From Pararobbsia alpina (GTDB lineage Bacteria > Pseudomonadota > Gammaproteobacteria > Burkholderiales > Burkholderiaceae), in contig NZ_CADIKM010000009.1 of NCBI RefSeq assembly GCF_902859895.1, positions 1 through 64,000 on the forward strand: a DNA stretch of 64,000 nt, read 5' to 3'. The notes below the pieces were generated by a model. That model searched no databases. It saw only the letters and a list, made by a program, of their open reading frames with translations, and was not told where the DNA came from. This document shows, piece by piece, positions 19,901-31,513 of this stretch (position 1 is the stretch's first letter; every line of letters begins with the position of its first letter). Position numbers and translations under genes: made by a program.

Positions 19901-22492
19901 CCCCAGCCGTTGCCACAATCGGTCATAGGTCTGGCGAACGTCCTGTGCTGTCGGGTGCGGCGACCATTGGCGGCCCACTCTGCGAAGAAACTCCAGGCCC
20001 ACCTCGACAGCGTTGTCACTCTGGTCCAAGGTCGTGTAGAGATTGATGCGCACGCAGGTAACGGCCGCGGCGTCAACCGTGGTCTGCGCGAGAATCGACA
20101 GCATGGCGAGCCGTTTTTGCGCCGATGCCAACTCCCCGATCAGGTATTTGCACTCGGCCCAATTGAGCTCGAGGTCGAAGGTGAGCCGGTAGCACTGTTC
20201 CCATCCAGTCTGCGCCAGCAACGCCAGCCCGGCGGTGAAATACTGCAGTGCTGCATCATAGGCGGTTGCCGCCTTGGCACGCTCGCCCGCCATAAGGTTG
20301 AGCCGGGCGACCTGTTCGCGTTCCTCCTGCGTGCTGATGAGTACCGCGCCGCGACTGAACTGATTCACAATTTCAAAGATATTTTCCTCGAGGTCCTCCG
20401 GGGGCGTCCTGGCCGCGAGAATTCGGCCGATCCGAAGATGCGCCATCGCCCGCGTGCCTTCAGGGATGAGCTCATACGCCGCCTCTCGGATACGATCGTG
20501 AAGGAATGTGTAGGTGCTATCCGAGCGCAGGACAAGGCCGGATCGCACAGCGTCCCAGAGCGCCGCGTGCGTCGCCTCCTCGGCCTGCGCATGCACCACG
20601 GCGAGCGTATCCGCCTTTGCGACGCTCCCCAGGCAGGCTAGCTGTCCCAACGCTTTCTGAGTCTCTTCGGGCAGGCGGCTCAGCTTCGCCGCCATGAGAC
20701 TCGCGACGTTATCGGTGAAGCCCTTCGCTCGGATGCGTGTCAAGTCCCACGTCCAGGCGGCCACGCCGGGATCGAATACCAGTAACGCCTGCTCAGCCAA
20801 GGCGAGCAGGAATTGGATCGTGAAGAACGGATTGCCAGCCGTCTTCTCGAACACCAGCTCGGCCAATGGCCGCACGCGCCCTGGCTCCATTTGCAGCGAC
20901 TCCGCCAGCAGCCGCGCCACATCCTCCGGGCAAAGGGGCGCTAGTACGATCTCACGCACCCGCCCGCCGGCGCCGCGAAGTCTCGCCAGCATCCGCGCTA
21001 GCGGGTGCGCGGGATCGACTTCGTTGTCACGGTAGGCCCCGACCAGCAGCAAGTTGCGCATGTCCGGATGCGCAATCAAATGCTCGATCAAATCAAGGGT
21101 CGCCAAGTCCAGCCACTGGAGATCATCGAGGAACAACGTTAGAGGGTGCTCCGGCCGCGCAAACACGCTGAGGAAACGCCGGAATACCATCTGGAACCGA
21201 GCCTGCTGGTCCTGTAGCGAAAGTTCAGGCGGCGGCGGTGGCTCACCGATGATGAGAGCCAGCTCCGGGACGAGCGTGACCATGAGCTGGCCATTCGGAC
21301 CCAGGGCCTCTTGCAATGCGGCGCGCCATGAACTCATCTCCGTGTCGCTCTTGCCGAGAATCTGAGAGACAAGGTTCTGGAAGGCCTGAGCCAGCGTCGC
21401 ATAGGGGATATTTCGTTTGTACTGGTCGAACTTGCCTGATGCGAAAAGCCCGCGTGGCGGCACGAGCGCCTTGTGCAGCTCATTGACGACGGAGGTCTTG
21501 CCGATCCCGGAATAGCCGGAGACCAGCACCAACCCCGGAGTACCTTCGTAGACCACCCGATCGAAGGCGGAGAGCAAGGTCTCGATTTCGCGCTCTCTTC
21601 CGTACAATTTTTCGGGGATCAGCAGCCGGTCGGGAAAGTCGCGTTCGCCCAGCGGAAAGGGATTGATTTGGCCAACCGCTTCCCATTCAGTCAAACAACG
21701 GCGCAGATCATGCAGGAGGCCAACCGCCGTTTGATAGCGTTCCTCGGCCGTCTTGGCGAGCAGCTTCATGACGATGCGCGAGATTTGAGCCGGAATGCGC
21801 TCGACCCGCTCACTCGGTGGTACCGGCTTTCGTGCGATATGGCAATGAATCCATTCCATCGGCTCGGATGCAAGGAACGGCAGCGAGCCCGTGAGCATCT
21901 GGTAGAACGTGACGCCGAGCGAGTAGAGGTCGCTGCGCGCATCGATCGAGCGATTCATCCGGCCGGTCTGCTCCGGCGCCATGTAGGCGAGCGTGCCGGC
22001 AATGGTCTCGGGCGGTGCGGGCGATTGGCGCTCGCGTGGCACCCGTGTGGCGAGCCCAAATCCCGTGAGTCGCACAGATCCGATCGATTCGTCGACAAGG
22101 ATATTGGCGGGCTTGAGGTCCTTGTGGACGAGGCCGCGCAGATGGACCTCGCCGAGAGCAGCGCAAATACCGATCGCGAGCCGCATGAAGCGATCCGTTT
22201 CGAGCGGCGCGCCCAGCAGCCGCTCGAGTGGCTCGCCGCCCAGGTCCTCGAATAGCAGCACGGTCCGATCGCCTTGACGCACGAGTTCCAGGGGCCGCAC
22301 CGCCCATGCACTGTCCAGCTGCTCCTTCAAGCCGTATTCGTGCGACAGGCGATCCAGGCTGGCAGCCGTCGGGGGCTCGCCGGTAGACCACGCGGCCAGC
22401 ACGGAAGTTTGCGTGCCGTCTGAGTTGACGTGCCACGTCCTCAAGAAGGCACGGTCCCTATCCTTTCCCAAGACCTCGAAGCTCGTATCCAC
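16967..22492 (-). CDS. Giant Ser/Thr kinase-like - AAA ATPase - GAF/PAS - histidine kinase protein
   Basis: An 1841-residue multidomain signalling protein. Order: a kinase-like domain (about 5-270), a predicted ATPase with P-loop GYSGIGKT at 326-333 and a Walker B-like LTLFLDDLQW, a long helical repeat region (about 620-1260), GAF (about 1290-1440), PAS (about 1465-1590), then HisKA with SIAHEVNQP and HATPase with NLIINAVEAM, DSGPGLD and MGMGLPI. The kinase lobe keeps HKDLKPAN (123-130) and APE (172-174), but the DFG motif reads GFG at 144-146 and no beta-3 lysine is obvious, so catalysis is doubtful. The start is GTG. No response regulator is adjacent. Related proteins exist in many Proteobacteria and cyanobacteria. 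Confidence 0.88.
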   Translation of the reverse strand: MDTSFEVLGKDRDRAFLRTWHVNSDGTQTSVLAAWSTGEPPTAASLDRLSHEYGLKEQLDSAWAVRPLELVRQGDRTVLLFEDLGGEPLERLLGAPLETDRFMRLAIGICAALGEVHLRGLVHKDLKPANILVDESIGSVRLTGFGLATRVPRERQSPAPPETIAGTLAYMAPEQTGRMNRSIDARSDLYSLGVTFYQMLTGSLPFLASEPMEWIHCHIARKPVPPSERVERIPAQISRIVMKLLAKTAEERYQTAVGLLHDLRRCLTEWEAVGQINPFPLGERDFPDRLLIPEKLYGREREIETLLSAFDRVVYEGTPGLVLVSGYSGIGKTSVVNELHKALVPPRGLFASGKFDQYKRNIPYATLAQAFQNLVSQILGKSDTEMSSWRAALQEALGPNGQLMVTLVPELALIIGEPPPPPELSLQDQQARFQMVFRRFLSVFARPEHPLTLFLDDLQWLDLATLDLIEHLIAHPDMRNLLLVGAYRDNEVDPAHPLARMLARLRGAGGRVREIVLAPLCPEDVARLLAESLQMEPGRVRPLAELVFEKTAGNPFFTIQFLLALAEQALLVFDPGVAAWTWDLTRIRAKGFTDNVASLMAAKLSRLPEETQKALGQLACLGSVAKADTLAVVHAQAEEATHAALWDAVRSGLVLRSDSTYTFLHDRIREAAYELIPEGTRAMAHLRIGRILAARTPPEDLEENIFEIVNQFSRGAVLISTQEEREQVARLNLMAGERAKAATAYDAALQYFTAGLALLAQTGWEQCYRLTFDLELNWAECKYLIGELASAQKRLAMLSILAQTTVDAAAVTCVRINLYTTLDQSDNAVEVGLEFLRRVGRQWSPHPTAQDVRQTYDRLWQRLGAGSIEALLDLPLMRDPERCATMNVLTVLTSPALFTDLNLFRLVVSQMATLSLEYGNSDGSSLGYAWLGGVLGTYFGEYQAGFRFGMLGLDLVEKRGLDRFRARVYLVFAVHVADWTQPLQTSRAFLKRASETALEAGDLSYAAYSCVDMITNRIATGDSLGEVEREVKHGLEFARKVRFGLISDCLIGQLRFIRMLRGLTPDFIASNDEAFDERRFEQHLEDNPQLAVGASYYWIRRLQASLFMRDEASAMAAVSKAAPLLWTTPTQFEWAEYHFYGALAWAAHCDLTSAEQRPQHLEALAAHHKQLAVWAENCPATFANRVALVGAEMARLEGRDLDAIRLYEEAIRLSREGGFIQNEALAHERAAGFCTTRGFPTMADAYLRNARHCYLSWGADGKVRQLDQLYPHLGEEEPAPGPTSTIRAPVEHLDLATVLKVSQAVSGEMMLDKLLDTLMRTAIEHAGAERGLLILSHEVEQRIAAEATTGGDTIVVRLRDQALSATALSEVIVQTVLRTHEAMILDDAAAEPAFAADPYIRQHQARSILCLPLVNQSKLIGVLYLENNLAPGVFTPARTSVLRLIASQAAISLENTRLYHDLAEREAKIGCLVEANIIGIFFWDLEGPILGANDAFLRIVGYDREDVAAGRLRWTELTPPEWLDRDERWWTPELKLTGRVQPYEKEYFRKDGSRAPVLVGSTSFDEARKQGVAFVLDLTERKRAEEALRSMQMQLAHANRVATMGQLTASIAHEVNQPIAATVTNADAALRWLGHRPPELDEAREAVTRIVTDGHRAGEVLGRIRAFINKAPPQNDRLNINEAIREVIELTRGEIVRNDVSVRTDLADGLPLIYGDRVQLQQVLLNLIINAVEAMTDVSKAARELLIRSEEGEAGYVLVTVRDSGPGLDPKHMDRLFETFYTTKASGMGMGLPISRSIIEAHGGRLWACTNEPGGAAFQFTLPDGRHEAVRPEHGWPNAMV

Positions 22493-22635
22493 GACTTCAC
22501 CGACCCTATAAATCAGGTTCGATTGCCGGTCTGCGCCATCGAGCCGGTCGCCACGCCAGGTGGAGAACGCGAATTGCGCTTCGGCAGGTCAGAACCCTAA
22601 GATGCTAGTCTGCCACAGTACGGACGGCCGACGTT

Positions 22636-23565
22636 TCACAGCGGTACCCTTTGCCGACATACAGTTAGCACCAGTTGCCGAAGCCAACGATGAACCGGAT
22701 CGACCTCTAAACGAGGATGCCACATCTGCGATACCGTAATTTTTTCGGTCTTCACAGGCAACTCGAAAGCAAAGGTGGCGCTGGATAGCGCCGATTCTTG
22801 ATGTTCGGGTGGATTGCCCAGAAAAGACGCAGGCACGAGCGCTATCAAATCGGAGGCTCGAGCGACAGCCAACGCTGCGGGAAAGCTGGGCACCATGGCG
22901 ACGATCGTTCGTTCAATTCCTAGCGCAGCCAACGCTTCATCCACGGGTCCGCTTGGGCGCTCGCGGCGCGAAGCGACAACGTGGCCGAAGGCGGCGTACC
23001 GTTCGGCTGTTACCTCGCGCTCCAATTCGAGCGGATGCCCCTTTCTGACAACACCGAGAAAGCGATCACGGAATAGCGCCTGCACGCGAACTTCCGGCCC
23101 CATTTCGCCCAGGACACCGATCTCAAGGTCGGCGGCACCCTCTCGCAATTGCGCTGCCGTCTTTTCAGTTTTTGGCGCGAATCGCAACTGCACGCGTGGG
23201 GCAACTGCCGTCGCCGCGGCGATGAGCGGAGCGCCAAAAGCTTCCACAAAGGCGTCGTTGGCTCGGATGGTAAAAGTTCGCTGCAACGTTGGAAAGTCCG
23301 GCTCTGTCATCGAGGGACGGAGTATGGCGCGGGCCTCATGAACCACATTTTGAGTGCGTTGACGCAATGCCTCCGCGTGTGGCGTCAGCACCATACGGCG
23401 CCCCGCACGAACCAACAAAGGGTCGCCGATCGCCTCTCGCAACCGGGTCAACGTTCGACTCATTGCCGAGGCACTCAATCCCAGTCGACGCGCAGCGCCG
23501 GCCACGCTGCCATCGGCAAGCAATTCGTCTAGCGCAATGAGTAGGTTCAAATCGGGTTCGTGCAT
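22636..23565 (-). CDS. LysR-family regulator, NodD/LinR-like subgroup
   Basis: A roughly 309-residue LysR regulator from MHEPDLNLLIALDELLADGS. The DNA-binding helix is in AARRLGLSASAMSRTLTRLR, followed by LLVRAGRRMVLTPHAE, and a co-inducer-binding domain runs to the C-terminus. An upstream in-frame start at 23595 would add ten residues; the 23565 ATG matches the usual N-terminus of this subgroup. It is divergent from the short-chain dehydrogenase gene at 23736 and probably controls it. A dyad lies between them. Confidence 0.87.
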   Translation of the reverse strand: MHEPDLNLLIALDELLADGSVAGAARRLGLSASAMSRTLTRLREAIGDPLLVRAGRRMVLTPHAEALRQRTQNVVHEARAILRPSMTEPDFPTLQRTFTIRANDAFVEAFGAPLIAAATAVAPRVQLRFAPKTEKTAAQLREGAADLEIGVLGEMGPEVRVQALFRDRFLGVVRKGHPLELEREVTAERYAAFGHVVASRRERPSGPVDEALAALGIERTIVAMVPSFPAALAVARASDLIALVPASFLGNPPEHQESALSSATFAFELPVKTEKITVSQMWHPRLEVDPVHRWLRQLVLTVCRQRVPL

Positions 23566-23603
23566 GCCCGATCGTAGCACTAACCGTCCAGGCATGGCGT
23601 TTG

Positions 23604-23622
23604 GTGCATGTTATAGGTGCAC
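23604..23622. promoter_or_regulatory. Candidate LysR operator between regulator and dehydrogenase genes
   Basis: A perfect interrupted dyad, GTGCA, nine bases, TGCAC, lies in the 170-base gap between the divergent genes. Size and position fit a LysR recognition site. No experimental or alignment support is available here. Confidence 0.4.
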
Positions 23623-23735
23623 ACGCTGCGTCTTCCGCCATGTCTCCCGCATCGATATATTCGCTGGACCGACTCACCAACGAGCGCGCAGTTAGTCAAT
23701 GCCGTTCAATCAGGTTTTATAACAGGGAGCTATCA

Positions 23736-24440
23736 ATGCAAGACTTATCTCCACAGAAAGCCGTTCTCCTTGTCGGTGCATCCCGCGGCCTTGGCTTCGC
23801 AATGGTCGAGGAATACCTCAAGCGCGGCTGGCGAGTGATAGCCACTGGGAGGGAGGGCTCTACAGAAAAGCTTCATCAAATCGCGAAAGCCTCCCACGGC
23901 GCACTCGAAGTTGAAACGGTCGACATCACAATTCCTGAGCAAGTCGCCGCGCTACGCAGTCGTCTTGAAGTTCGGCGAATGGATGTGCTCTTCGTGAACG
24001 CGGGTGTCATAAACGACCATCGTGAGACGATCGCGGATGTCTCGACCGAGGAATTCATACGCGTGATGGTGACGAACGCGTTGAGTCCAATGAGAGTAGT
24101 CGAGGCGTTTCAGGACCTCGTGCAGCCGACCGGAACGATCGGCGTCATGTCGTCCGGGCAGGGTAGCCTCACTAACAACACTAACGGAAATTATGAGGTC
24201 TATCGGGGCAGCAAGGCAGCACTCAACATGTTCATGCGTAGCTTTGCTGCGCGCCACCGAAACGACGCGAGAACCTTGTTGCTGATGGCGCCCGGATGGG
24301 TACGGACGGATATGGGCGGTCCTGAAGCGCGTCTGAGTATCGAAGAAAGCATCCCGAACTTGCTGAGCACGATCGAGGCTTGCGAAGGGCATTCCGGACT
24401 GCAATATCTGGACTACCTCGGGAGAGTCGTTCCTTGGTGA
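23736..24440 (+). CDS. Short-chain dehydrogenase/reductase
   Basis: A 234-residue classical-fold SDR. The cofactor glycine motif is VGASRGLGFAM near the N-terminus, the structural NAG-like motif is FVNAGVI, and the catalytic pair is in VYRGSKAAL (Tyr-x-x-x-Lys with an upstream Ser in MSSGQGS). GGGAG lies 7 bases before the ATG, which favours this start over a longer frame beginning near 23601. It reduces or oxidises a carbonyl with NAD(P)H; the substrate is unknown. Control by the divergent LysR regulator is likely. Confidence 0.85.
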   Translation: MQDLSPQKAVLLVGASRGLGFAMVEEYLKRGWRVIATGREGSTEKLHQIAKASHGALEVETVDITIPEQVAALRSRLEVRRMDVLFVNAGVINDHRETIADVSTEEFIRVMVTNALSPMRVVEAFQDLVQPTGTIGVMSSGQGSLTNNTNGNYEVYRGSKAALNMFMRSFAARHRNDARTLLLMAPGWVRTDMGGPEARLSIEESIPNLLSTIEACEGHSGLQYLDYLGRVVPW

Positions 24441-24541
24441 ACGGCGGCAAAAGACTCGCTGGTTCACGAGAAGTCCGGTGACGGCATCCTCGGCGCAATC
24501 ACGCGGTACGCGGGCGCCGATCCCCGTTGAATTTCAATTCG

Positions 24542-24925
24542 CTAGGCGCCAATTTTATAAGGGCGGGTCATGACCTCAAGAAAATGACCGTCAGGATCGT
24601 TGAAATACATTCCCCGGCCGCCGTTGTGGAGGTAGGTTTCGCCGGCACGCTGTTTGCCAGGATCGGCCCAGTACTGAAGCCCTCTGTCACGAATACGAGC
24701 GAAGACCCGGTCGAACTCGTCCTCACTGATCAGAAACGCGTAATGTTGCATGGAAATCGCGCTGTCGCGTTCGAAGAAGTCGAGCGAGACGCCATTGTCG
24801 AGTTGAACGACCAGCATCTGTCCGAACTCAATGGGACTCGGAAGCCCCAGGATGTCCATGAGGAAGCTTGTCGACTTCTGCTTGTCGCTGCACCAGACGA
24901 TTGTGTGGTTTAGCTGTACGCCCAT
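24542..24925 (-). CDS. VOC-superfamily (glyoxalase/dioxygenase-fold) protein
   Basis: A 127-residue two-module beta-alpha-beta-beta-beta protein from MGVQLNHTIVWCSDKQKSTS. The metal ligands may be His in LNHTIV, His in QHYAFLI and Glu in GHFLEVMTRPY, the usual places in glyoxalase-fold enzymes. GAGG lies 8-9 bases before the ATG at 24925. It could be a lyase, a resistance protein or an extradiol-type dioxygenase; the sequence does not settle this. It converges on the SDR gene and is single. Confidence 0.8.
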   Translation of the reverse strand: MGVQLNHTIVWCSDKQKSTSFLMDILGLPSPIEFGQMLVVQLDNGVSLDFFERDSAISMQHYAFLISEDEFDRVFARIRDRGLQYWADPGKQRAGETYLHNGGRGMYFNDPDGHFLEVMTRPYKIGA

Positions 24926-25238
24926 GTTGTGACCCTCACTGAATGTGGCCAAATATGCCCTTCAGGCCAAGACGCGACGCTTGTCTCGCCATGGATCCAA
25001 CATAGCCGACGCCTGATGGCATTCAAGTGAAATGTAAGTACGACCGGCAGATGATGGGCCGACAACTGCACGACGCAAGCGATCGAAAATAGACGGATCC
25101 TTGAGGGCATCGCGCGCGAGATCGGACTGTGGCGGTGGCAATCGGGCTTCGAAGTTGGTAAGCGCTGCGCCACTACCATGACAATTGTGCAGCAGGCTGC
25201 TGCACGAATTCTGCGTCAGGCCCCGACAGGTCACGGCT
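24926..25238. other. Interval without recognisable gene
   Basis: About 310 bases between two minus-strand genes. The VOC gene promoter should lie at its left end. Short frames overlap on both strands, but none looks like a protein. Confidence 0.4.
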
Positions 25239-25868
25239 TCACGTAGACCTGCGCTTATCAAACGTGAGCACAAAATCAAACCGGGCCGCCTTTTGCTCGC
25301 CGTGGTCGGCGATCGTCATCAACAGCCGGCGATCGAAGAGGAAATCGCGAGCGTTGCGCTGCTCTGCGGGGAAGTACAGTTGGGTTGTGAGGATCGGCCC
25401 GTTTGGCGACTGCACCGTCACATGGAAGTGTCGCGTGCGTCCCGGATATAGACCCGGCACGATGGTTTGCAGGCGATAGCGTCCCTCGCTGTCGGCGAAT
25501 TGGTGGCCGCGCAGCCGGAACCCCTCGAGGTCGTACTCCCCGGTGTCATTGGCCTGCCAGAAATCGAGCAATGCCCCGGGCACTGCCCTACATTCTGTCG
25601 ACAGTACCCGCCCGATCAGGACGATCTTCGTTCCATTGATTCCCGGTTCGAGCAGCGATGCGCGTTGCGGCGAGTGCAGCAGGAAGAACGGACCTGCCGT
25701 CTGTTGCGGCGTCGGTTGGTCATCGTCCATGCAGGCGGGCGTAGCTGGAACTGCGCCTGCCCGGCGATAGCTGCCATTTCCGAGGGCCAACAGCAGCAAC
25801 GTGGACGGGACTGCACCCGACCTGCGAAGAAAATTGCGCCGGCCCCGGCTCACACTTCGTGTCCGCAT
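25239..25868 (-). CDS. Exported intradiol ring-cleavage dioxygenase-like protein
   Basis: A 209-residue protein starting MRTRSVSRGRRNFLRRSGAV, an apparent Tat signal with a twin-arginine followed by a hydrophobic stretch. The mature part has the intradiol dioxygenase (protocatechuate 3,4-dioxygenase beta-fold) core: QTAGPFFL, LLDFWQANDTGEYD, then GLYPGRTRHFHVTVQ. Together these supply the Tyr, Tyr, His and His iron ligands. AGGAG 7 bases upstream supports the ATG at 25868. The family cleaves catechols, but secreted members are poorly studied. It stands between unrelated genes, so it could act on aromatic or lignin-derived compounds outside the cytoplasm. Confidence 0.85.
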   Translation of the reverse strand: MRTRSVSRGRRNFLRRSGAVPSTLLLLALGNGSYRRAGAVPATPACMDDDQPTPQQTAGPFFLLHSPQRASLLEPGINGTKIVLIGRVLSTECRAVPGALLDFWQANDTGEYDLEGFRLRGHQFADSEGRYRLQTIVPGLYPGRTRHFHVTVQSPNGPILTTQLYFPAEQRNARDFLFDRRLLMTIADHGEQKAARFDFVLTFDKRRST

Positions 25869-25993
25869 GTGAACGCTCCTTGCTTCCCGCTCGATCGTCA
25901 CGCTGCGCCGGGCGCCCTGCGGAGCCGGCGAGCATCCGTGCGGGCGTCGTCGCGGTTAACGGAGCCTGCACCTGTGCCGACCATGGCAGCCCG

Positions 25994-26212
25994 TCAGTAC
26001 TCGATGGTAATCCGGTTGTCGACCCTCATCACACCGGGAGCAAGCCATGCGACCCGCTCGGCTTCCTCGCGTTCGGCCCACGAGCGGACCGCTCCGAGCA
26101 GGACCACCTTACCGCCGTCGGCCTCGACGGTGATGCGCTGCGCGTCGACTTCCGCATTGCGCCTGGCGCGTTCATCGAACCGGGCGAATCGTGGATCTGG
26201 TAACGGGTGCAA
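25994..26212 (-). pseudogene. BON-domain remnant (C-terminal domain only)
   Basis: A 72-residue frame opening with TTG. Residues about 14-72 form one BON domain ([20 protein letters not shown], then [18 protein letters not shown]). It reads like the last domain of an OsmY-like protein with several BON domains, lacking the earlier ones. Only 44 bases separate its start from the clpK stop, so the missing domains are not there. It is probably a truncated remnant, though expression by read-through from clpK is possible. Intact BON proteins bind membranes or lipids in the periplasm and often accompany stress loci. Confidence 0.6.
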
Positions 26213-26256
26213 TCGGCGGCGTTGACTCCACCGGCCGCACCCGTCGTTTCCGCGCC

Positions 26257-29085
<2,829 letters not shown>

Positions 29086-29354
29086 GATGTTCCTCTTCAG
29101 GTTCTGCCCACGCGTTGTGCGTTGCGATGTGGGCGGCTGGGCTGTCCATATCCTGGGTATTTCTGCCTCGCTGACGCACTGCTTCACGATCTCTCGCGGC
29201 GAAACGTCGCGAGGTTCGCGCGTCACCTGATCTCGATCTGCTTTGCGGTCTGCTTTGTCTCGCCCGCCTTGGGAGCAATGAACTGTATTCGCCTCTGGCG
29301 GAGCCATTGAAGCGATGCATTCAACACTACGCGCCGACAGAAGCGACTTCTTTC

Positions 29355-30245
29355 TCATTCCTGCGAAGACGTGTCGGGATTCTGCGATCCTGGCGTGCGC
29401 CTCCCGGATGCCGGCACTTCGCTTCGCGCGGCAAGGCGGAATGCGCGGGGAGTCATTCCCGTGTAGCGATGAAATACTTCGGTGAAATGCTGCTGGGTCT
29501 GGAAACCCGTGCGGGCCGCAACGTCGACGAGCGGCAATCGACTCGAAGACAGCATCCATTTGGCGAGCGTCAGGCGCTCGGTCGTCAGATGAAAATGAGG
29601 TGGGGAACCGGTGGCTTTCTTGAATGTACGCGCGAAGTGCGACGGACTCATATGCACCAGCGCGGCGAGATGCTCAACCTGAATGTTCTCGGCGATATGT
29701 TCGCTGATGTAGATGTTGATGCGCATCAGTTTTTGCTGGTCGATCGGTATTTCGGGGTCGCTCGCATGAGCGTTGCGGCTGTAATGGTACGAGATATGCA
29801 GGGCAATGGCGTCGACGAAGGCGTCGAGGCAGCCGACTTCCACGGCGGCGGTTTGAGAGAGCAAAATCAGCGTGTCGGCCGCCGCGCGCAGGAACGGATC
29901 CCAGGCCTGAAACCACAGTGGCAACTCACGGGCCGCCGATGCGAAAACCTGTCGTGATTTGGTTTTGAGCGTGTGCGAATCGAGCGTGATGACGAGCCCT
30001 TGCGGATCGCCCCTGGGCGCGGCTAATTGCGCGGTGGCTGGAACGAAGGCGATATACGGTGCACGAACGCTGATGTGGTTACTTTTGCCGGTTGCGTCAC
30101 GGCTGCTTGCTTCTACGGCTGTCCTGTCGGCCGGTACCAGCAGGCAGATGTCGGGACGTATATCAGCCGACCGGTCGACGCACGCTGCGTGGGTCGGGTA
30201 GTGGAGTAATCCTTGAATGGGCGCGGGGGAAGCGGTACGTTCCAT
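29355..30245 (-). CDS. AraC-family transcriptional regulator
   Basis: A regulator of about 296 residues from MERTASPAPIQGLLHYPTHA. Its C-terminal hundred residues are a two-helix-turn-helix AraC domain: VEHLAALVHMSPSHFARTFK, then LVDVAARTGFQTQQHFTEVF and RYTGMTPRAFR. The N-terminal half should bind an effector but has no clear family motif. The start is uncertain: no good ribosome site precedes the ATG at 30245, and the frame stays open upstream to 30371. It lies upstream of clpK on the same strand and divergent from psiE, so it may regulate either. Confidence 0.82.
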   Translation of the reverse strand: MERTASPAPIQGLLHYPTHAACVDRSADIRPDICLLVPADRTAVEASSRDATGKSNHISVRAPYIAFVPATAQLAAPRGDPQGLVITLDSHTLKTKSRQVFASAARELPLWFQAWDPFLRAAADTLILLSQTAAVEVGCLDAFVDAIALHISYHYSRNAHASDPEIPIDQQKLMRINIYISEHIAENIQVEHLAALVHMSPSHFARTFKKATGSPPHFHLTTERLTLAKWMLSSSRLPLVDVAARTGFQTQQHFTEVFHRYTGMTPRAFRLAARSEVPASGRRTPGSQNPDTSSQE

Positions 30246-30278
30246 GTTGCGCTGTCGAGGTGCGGCCTCTGGGTCTGT

Positions 30279-30308
30279 TGCTTCTACTCCTGCTCTTGCT
30301 CCTACTCC
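30279..30308. repeat. Short degenerate CTYCTRCTCC-type tandem tract
   Basis: Two and a half imperfect 12-base units rich in C and T on the plus strand lie just upstream of the AraC start. They would fall in the 5' region of that gene and might vary in copy number. Confidence 0.4.
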
Positions 30309-30596
30309 AAGCTTAGTAGGTGTTTCGTGACATGCCAGGGCTCCTGCCCGCGAATATAAACAATGGCGCATTCGCCGATCCGGAGGGTGCGCGCAGGCGG
30401 CGGTGACTTATAACCTTCAACAACGACATCCGCCCGTTACGTTTTCAAGCAGCTATCTGCAAAGAAACAGCATGAACCCGAAAGACCGTGGCGCATGGGC
30501 TGCCGCATCGTCAACTGACCTGTGCACGGCGCATGTGCAATCCGCACGCCCGCTGTGTGCGCGCGCCGTATCGGCGGCCGCCCGGGGAGCCAAATC

Positions 30597-31163
30597 ATGG
30601 ACAGAAAGAAAAGCTGGCTGCGCAGGGATTTCGATGCGCTGCGTCTGCAGTGGGACGTACTCACCTTTTATGAGCGCTTCGAACAGCTTGTCGCGCATGT
30701 GCTGAGCGTGGTGATCTCCGCCATCATTCTCGTGTCGCTCTGGCAATTGATCCACGCGGTTACTGCATTGCTGGTTTCGGACGCGCTGAACCCGCTCGAT
30801 CACGCAGTGTTTCAAACGGTCTTCGGGATGGTCATGACGTTGCTGATCGCATTGGAATTCAAACATTCGATTACGCGCGTGATGGCGCGGCGCGATCATA
30901 TCGTTCAGGTCAAGACGGTGGTTCTCGTTGCGCTGCTCGCCATCGCCCGCAAATTCATCATTCTCGATCCGGCCAGCGCACCCGCGCAGATCGCGGCGCT
31001 TGCGTTTGCGCTGGTGGCGCTGGGGAGCGTCTACTGGCTGATGCGGCAGCGCGACGATCCGGTCGACGCGACCGCGGCGGCGCACGCCGAACTCGACCGG
31101 ACCATGTATGCACAGCGGCAGCAGGAAACACGATCCGGCGAAGGCGCGCGGCGGGGCGATTGA
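30597..31163 (+). CDS. psiE: PsiE-family membrane protein
   Basis: A 188-residue protein with about four membrane helices (roughly 40-62, 78-96, 114-132, 138-155). It begins MDRKKSWLRRDFDALRLQWD and carries FKHSITRVMARRDHIVQVKT, a hallmark of the phosphate-starvation-inducible PsiE family. Its biochemical role is unknown. PsiE paralogues occur in stress-tolerance islands next to clpK, and clpK is close here. GGGGAG 9 bases upstream fixes the ATG at 30597. The C-terminus is a soluble charged tail. Confidence 0.85.
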   Translation: MDRKKSWLRRDFDALRLQWDVLTFYERFEQLVAHVLSVVISAIILVSLWQLIHAVTALLVSDALNPLDHAVFQTVFGMVMTLLIALEFKHSITRVMARRDHIVQVKTVVLVALLAIARKFIILDPASAPAQIAALAFALVALGSVYWLMRQRDDPVDATAAAHAELDRTMYAQRQQETRSGEGARRGD

Positions 31164-31513
31164 CTGGGGCCGCCGCGCAATGACAGCGAAAGCGCCGCTT
31201 TAGCGAACGTCGTCGACGGCCTCTTCGTGACCGCCCAATTACCTATGCTCTTGGTCGGACTCGGTTCGGCGCGTTGGGCCGAGTTCGACCCACTGCTGTC
31301 GCTCGAACTAGAGCTGCTATGAAGGCAGCTTTCAACTCCACAGCGGTCAATTGTCGACCACGTCGGCCGGTGTCTCGCGAAACCGATGGCGTTTAGCGAC
31401 GTCAGTCGACCGTCGCCGATGCCGAGAAGAACGGTTACGCTATGTCGCACGCGCAGCCACTCCTCTCCAATCGCGAATCTCGACCCGGGCACTCGGTGTT
31501 CGGACCGTAGCAC
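31164..31513. other. Convergent intergenic region, no gene seen
   Basis: About 350 bases between the ends of psiE and the lipoprotein gene. There is a weak AAAGC-GCC-GCTTT hairpin near 31190-31203 that could help terminate psiE. Nothing else is recognisable. Confidence 0.4.

Noticed and set aside
18000-20640. Long plus-strand frames opposite the giant kinase gene
   Set aside because: They are complementary-strand frames of a high-GC gene with no domain character; the minus-strand gene has clear domains throughout.
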